Of a DNA stretch of 44,674 bases, positions 41,947-44,674 are shown piece by piece. Each line of letters starts with the position of its first letter. Position 1 is the first letter of the stretch. Origin of the DNA: Bradyrhizobium sp. AS23.2 (GTDB lineage: Bacteria; Pseudomonadota; Alphaproteobacteria; Rhizobiales; Xanthobacteraceae); the NCBI RefSeq assembly GCF_001908185.1, contig NZ_LGHM01000162.1, positions 1 to 44,674 on the forward strand, given 5' to 3'. The translations under genes were made by a program, and so were the position numbers. The notes under the pieces were generated by a model. The model searched no databases. It was given only the letters and a program-made list of their open reading frames with translations, and was not told the origin of the DNA.

Positions 41947-42585
41947 TCAGAGACTCGCGATAACAGGCGCGAGCTCGAGCGAGCCGCGATAGATCATCTC
42001 GAAGGCGACGTAAACGATGATGGCAAGGCCGACATAGGCGATCCAGCGCTGCTTCTGCAGCACGCGGCCGAGCAGGTCCGCGGCAACGCCCATCAGCGAG
42101 ACCGACAGCAAGAGGCCGAAGGCAAGGATGTAGGGATGCTCGCGCGCGGCACCCGCGACCGCGAGCACGTTGTCGAGCGACATCGAGACGTCAGCGGCGA
42201 CGATCTGTGCCGCGGCCTGGCCAAAGGTCTTGCGCGGCGCGGGAGCAGCATTTCCGCCGCCGCCATGGCTGAACGCGAGCTGGCTGGAGGGCGCGGCCTG
42301 CTCACGCAGCTCGCGCCACATCTTCCAGCACACCCAGAGCAGCAGCACGCCGCCGGCGAGCAACAGGCCGATGACTTGCAGGAGCTGGGTCGCGACGCCG
42401 GCAAAGACGATGCGCAGCGCGGTGGCCGCGACGATGCCGACGACGATGGCGCGCCGGCGCTGCTCGGCCGGCAGGCCGGCGGCGGCAAGGCCGATGACGA
42501 CGGCATTGTCGCCGGCGAGCACAAGGTCGATGAGGACGACCTGGAGCAGCGCGGACAGCGCGTCGGCGGTGATGAATTCAATCAT
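41947..42585 (-). CDS. TerC/YjbE-family membrane protein
   Basis: A 212-residue inner-membrane protein of the TerC superfamily with about seven hydrophobic helices. Two repeated Asp-containing motifs typical of the family are seen: DLVLAGDNAVVIG and AADVSMSLDNVLAVAG, possible metal-binding sites in the membrane. A His/Gly-rich loop (SHGGGGNAAPAP) is in the middle. Its ATG 42585 overlaps the stop of the upstream small membrane protein as ATGA, so translation is coupled. TerC and YjbE proteins have been linked to Mn2+ export and riboswitch control (family knowledge), but here the function is not shown. Confidence 0.9.
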   Translation of the reverse strand: MIEFITADALSALLQVVLIDLVLAGDNAVVIGLAAAGLPAEQRRRAIVVGIVAATALRIVFAGVATQLLQVIGLLLAGGVLLLWVCWKMWRELREQAAPSSQLAFSHGGGGNAAPAPRKTFGQAAAQIVAADVSMSLDNVLAVAGAAREHPYILAFGLLLSVSLMGVAADLLGRVLQKQRWIAYVGLAIIVYVAFEMIYRGSLELAPVIASL

Positions 42586-42944
42586 GATTGATCATTTTTG
42601 GCTGCGGACGGATCGAGCCATTGCGGCTTCTTCCGCTCGACCCAATCCAGGACCTTCGAGCGCGAGGAGCGCAGCGCGGGCACGTCTTCTGCAAGCAATG
42701 CCAGACCGAGCGGCAGCATCCAGACGCCGAGCACCGGCAGGAAGGAGAACACGCCGCCGACGACGAGCAGCGCGCCCGAGGGGATCCTCACCCAGCGGCT
42801 TGACGGCTTGAGCAGATAGGAGACGGCGCCCTCCATGCGCGGCGGCAGGCGATGGACGAGCTTGTCGATGCGCGGGTCACCACCCGCCATCTGGCTGGTG
42901 GCGTCCCCGGTCCCCGTCGTGCGCTCGTCCGAAGCTGCGCTCAT
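42582..42944 (-). CDS. Small membrane protein of the TerB-TerC operon
   Basis: A 120-residue protein with two adjacent hydrophobic segments (WVRIPSGALLVVGGVFSFLP and VLGVWMLPLGLALLAEDVP), the order and spacing of a family of small uncharacterised membrane proteins. The N-terminus is polar with Asp, Ser and Thr; the C-terminus is basic. ATG 42944 has AAGGAG five bases upstream, better than GTG 42950. It overlaps the TerB-like gene by ATGA and the TerC gene by ATGA, so the three form one coupled unit. No function known to me. Confidence 0.8.
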   Translation of the reverse strand: MSAASDERTTGTGDATSQMAGGDPRIDKLVHRLPPRMEGAVSYLLKPSSRWVRIPSGALLVVGGVFSFLPVLGVWMLPLGLALLAEDVPALRSSRSKVLDWVERKKPQWLDPSAAKNDQS

Positions 42945-43402
42945 GCGCACTCCTTTGAGGCGGCGCTTGTCGGACTCGGCCCGACCTGCTTTGCGCGCGG
43001 CAACACCAGCGTCAGCAGGCGCAACAGCTTGATCGCCTGCACTTCGTGCGGGTGAATGTCCTCGTCCGCGGCCGCAACGCGCTCCGATAGCTCCATCAGA
43101 TGCGCTGCGAGCGGCAGATCCGAGACCGGCCGTAGCGTATTGATCACCACGTTGGCAAAGTCCGGCTCCTCGAGCCGCTCGGCGAACTCGTCGAACATCG
43201 CAAACAGCCTGTTGTCTCCGATGTGCGGCGCCAATCCGCGACCCCTGATGAAACGGATCACCTCGTCGCGCTCGACCGGCGAGACGCGCCGGTCAGCCAC
43301 CGCGACGAGCGCGCCGGCAATGACGAGCGCGACCGCAGCCTGCTCATTGAGGCTGGACGGTTCGGTGATCTCGATCGGATTTGAAGTGGCTGCGTCAGGC
43401 AT
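42941..43402 (-). CDS. TerB-like protein
   Basis: A 153-residue cytosolic protein with the TerB (tellurite resistance) all-alpha fold. It contains ALVAVADRRVSPVERDEVIRF, FDEFAERLEEPDFANV and LSERVAAADEDIHPHEVQAIKLL; the acidic pairs in VSPVERDE and DEDIHPHE are the likely metal-binding sites by analogy. ATG 43402 has GAGGAG upstream. It begins the operon with the small membrane protein, TerC and UPF0114. In other bacteria TerB and TerC interact at the membrane and respond to metals or stress (family knowledge). It is not evidence that this strain resists tellurite. Confidence 0.85.
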   Translation of the reverse strand: MPDAATSNPIEITEPSSLNEQAAVALVIAGALVAVADRRVSPVERDEVIRFIRGRGLAPHIGDNRLFAMFDEFAERLEEPDFANVVINTLRPVSDLPLAAHLMELSERVAAADEDIHPHEVQAIKLLRLLTLVLPRAKQVGPSPTSAASKECA

Positions 43403-43892
43403 CGTTGCTCCTCAATCTTGCGAAATGGCCGCGCGGAGCTGCGATGGGGACGATTGGGTCGGAGGGAACTCAGAAGGCCCGACGATCGGCCGATCCATCG
43501 CATTCGCGCGGGACAGGTCATCCGACATCGCGAGGTTTGCCGGCATTGCCGACGGCCTCGCCAGAGGGGCCCGGATTGTTGTTCTCTCCAGACATAAAGC
43601 GCCGTCTGTCGGAATCAAGGCGCGAACCTGCGACCAGCCGCCGCATCGATTCCATGCCGTGCTCTCGTGTCCCGGACGCGCTGCAACGCGCATAGCGCGT
43701 CGAAGACGCGCGTACACGCGCTTATGGCGTTGCGGCGCAGAGCCGGGACCCAGAAGGCCACGCGGTTCGCTGCTGCATGGGCCCCGGCTCTGCAGCGCAC
43801 CGCTAAGGAGCGCTGCGCTGCGTCCGGGGCACGGGACAGTAGCTTGCCGTACCACTGCATCAACGTCGCAATGACGAAGCGGAGCGCGTATC
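43403..43892. other. 490-base intergenic region with no supported gene
   Basis: No real gene is seen between the TerB-like gene and the SnoaL-like gene. Its right part is the palindromic repeat at 43660-43840. The left part must hold the promoter of the TerB operon; no strong -35/-10 pair is evident. Several short frames run through it but lack ribosome-binding sites, and part of their length is repeat sequence. Confidence 0.5.
43660..43840. repeat. Palindromic intergenic repeat, type 4 (GCAGAGCCGGGACCCA)
   Basis: A long nested inverted repeat. The inner arms GCAGAGCCGGGACCCA (about 43737-43752) and TGGGCCCCGGCTCTGC (about 43778-43793) match but for one base. The outer arms GTGTCCCGGACGC and GCGTCCGGGGCAC are imperfect. 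ACGCGCG/CGCGCGT-type runs occur on the left. It resembles a dispersed repeat family of Bradyrhizobium. It lies downstream of the SnoaL-like gene and upstream of the TerB operon. Confidence 0.8.
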
Positions 43893-44273
43893 CTATCCCA
43901 CGCGCTCGACAAGATGTGCACGCGACGGTGCCGGGTCGAACCGGTCGCCGAAATATTGCGTTTCGTGCGCGACCATTCCCTCGCGGAATTCCATGATGCT
44001 GACCACGTAGGACGGTACCCCGTCATAGGACAGGACGAACTCGCTCACCCAGAGGTCGCCGCCGCCGACGATCCGCCGAACCGTGAAGCGCTTCCTGTTC
44101 GGCTGCACGAAGCGGCTCTCCTGGATGTTCCTGCGGCCGCGGATGCGCTCGCCCGACTGCGGATAGTCGAGCACCGCATCCTCGCGATAGATGTCGTGCT
44201 CCGCCTCGAAATCGTTCGCGTCCGAAGCGTCCCAATGGCGCTGCAGGGCAGCCAGCTTCGCCTGATCGTCCAT
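43893..44273 (-). CDS. SnoaL-like (NTF2-fold) protein
   Basis: A 126-residue protein of the NTF2/SnoaL fold, one helix pair followed by a curved sheet. ALQRHWDASDANDFEAEHDIY, DAVLDYPQSGERIRGRRNIQ and the late MVAHETQYFGDRFDP fit the family, which includes small isomerases, cyclases and ligand-binding proteins. ATG 44273 has GGAG upstream. It diverges from the GntR/MocR-type regulator, which may control it. No catalytic residue can be assigned with confidence. Confidence 0.85.
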   Translation of the reverse strand: MDDQAKLAALQRHWDASDANDFEAEHDIYREDAVLDYPQSGERIRGRRNIQESRFVQPNRKRFTVRRIVGGGDLWVSEFVLSYDGVPSYVVSIMEFREGMVAHETQYFGDRFDPAPSRAHLVERVG

Positions 44274-44423
44274 CGCGATCTCCGATCTTGGCTTCTCTCG
44301 TGCCGGGCAGCCGGACCCGGATTGAAGCCGGCGCCTCTGGAATGAAGGTATACAACGCCGCCTTCACTGCGTACTGATCACGAGCATGAGAGAACGCTCC
44401 TTCTCGAACGGCGGATGATCCAG

Positions 44424-44674
44424 ATGAAAACACGCCCGGAACGCCGCGCCGGCCGCATGGGTGCACGCCAGATCTACGAGGCTCTCAAAGAGCAGATCAT
44501 CGCGCGTGTATACGGAACGGACGGGTTGCTGCCGTCCTCGCGCGCCCTGGCCGGCGAGATGGGCGTGGCACGCTCCACCGTCACCGTCGCCTATGAACAG
44601 CTCGCCGCTGAAGGCTTCATCGAGACCCGCCATGGCGCCCGGCCGCGCGTCGCCCGCGCCGTCGTCGAACGGGG
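44424..44674 (+). CDS. GntR-family (MocR/PdxR-type) transcription regulator, 5' part only
   Basis: The frame runs off the window after about 83 residues. The part present is a GntR winged-helix DNA-binding domain: QIYEALKEQIIARVYGTDGL, LPSSRALAGEMGVARSTVTV and YEQLAAEGFIETRHGARPRV. The LPSSRALA and VARSTVTVAYEQL elements are typical of MocR regulators, which carry a class I aminotransferase-like domain after the HTH; that part would lie outside. ATG 44424 is preferred for its spacing from GGCGG; ATG 44415 is possible. It diverges from the SnoaL-like gene, so they may form a regulator-target pair. Confidence 0.85.
   Translation, partial: MKTRPERRAGRMGARQIYEALKEQIIARVYGTDGLLPSSRALAGEMGVARSTVTVAYEQLAAEGFIETRHGARPRVARAVVER

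Noticed and set aside
41316..43402. Tellurite resistance as the proven role of the TerB/TerC cluster
   Set aside because: Names come from the fold; the complete TerZABCDE set is absent, and TerC-like proteins are linked to Mn or membrane functions in other species.
1..44674. CRISPR array, tRNA or rRNA genes, prophage or transposase
   Set aside because: No regular direct repeats with spacers, no cloverleaf or rRNA signature, and no integrase or transposase motif was seen in any frame. The periodic repeats are coding repeats in the autotransporter.

Overview
The window is a GC-rich (roughly 63-66% by eye) alphaproteobacterial chromosome segment, most likely Bradyrhizobium or a close relative in the Nitrobacteraceae. 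Support for this comes from the gene content (a DUF2865 secreted protein, a citramalate synthase behind cysS, class II DAHP synthase, Psd with PssA, an aa3-type oxidase operon with two subunit III-like genes) and from several families of long palindromic intergenic repeats of the kind I associate with Bradyrhizobium genomes. The genus is inferred from memory of such genomes, not from a search.

Layout. 1-6042: the 3' part of a very large autotransporter adhesin, with Gly-rich and PATR-type beta-helix repeats, a block of about 18 units of 20 residues, and a C-terminal beta-barrel that lies in another frame because of a run of seven G. 6353-8987: minus-strand rhodanese, class I/II aminotransferase and PotF-like polyamine-binding protein. 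9155-13124: two tandem Kup potassium transporters. 13293-14920: a PomAB/MotAB-type stator pair. 15011-16693: an RraA-like protein followed by an SDR oxidoreductase. 16814-20515: an ATM1-type ABC exporter, then Psd and PssA, which make phosphatidylethanolamine. 20717-21707: a LOG-type nucleotide phosphoribohydrolase and a VOC protein, converging. 21883-25467: cysS, a 37-residue membrane microprotein, a GNAT acetyltransferase and cimA, tightly coupled. 25757-28341: a small Cys-rich secreted protein, a DUF2865 protein and a DUF2189 membrane protein.

28883-33414: a plus-strand cytochrome c oxidase operon (subunit II, subunit I, a divergent subunit III-like protein, subunit III, subunit IV). Subunit I keeps the heme and copper histidines and the D- and K-channel residues. 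No assembly factor or heme-synthesis gene lies next to it. 33618-37336: class II DAHP synthase, diacylglycerol kinase and glutamine-dependent NAD synthetase on the minus strand. 37517-40523: an alpha/beta hydrolase, a DipZ-like thiol-disulfide protein and a small membrane-anchored protein. 40852-41226: a stand-alone ModE-like DNA-binding protein. 41316-43402: a TerB-like protein, a small membrane protein, TerC and a UPF0114 protein in one coupled operon. 43893-44674: a SnoaL-like protein, and the first part of a GntR/MocR-type regulator cut by the window edge.

Most of the window is ordinary housekeeping and respiratory chromosome. I see no phage, plasmid, CRISPR, tRNA or rRNA. The observations most worth a second look are the G-tract frameshift and repeat architecture of the autotransporter, the five-gene oxidase operon with two subunit III-like proteins, the coupled cysS-microprotein-GNAT-cimA and TerB-TerC-UPF0114 operons, the orphan PotF coupled to an aminotransferase, and the four different palindromic repeats in the intergenic spaces. 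I did not find a convincing wholly new system.
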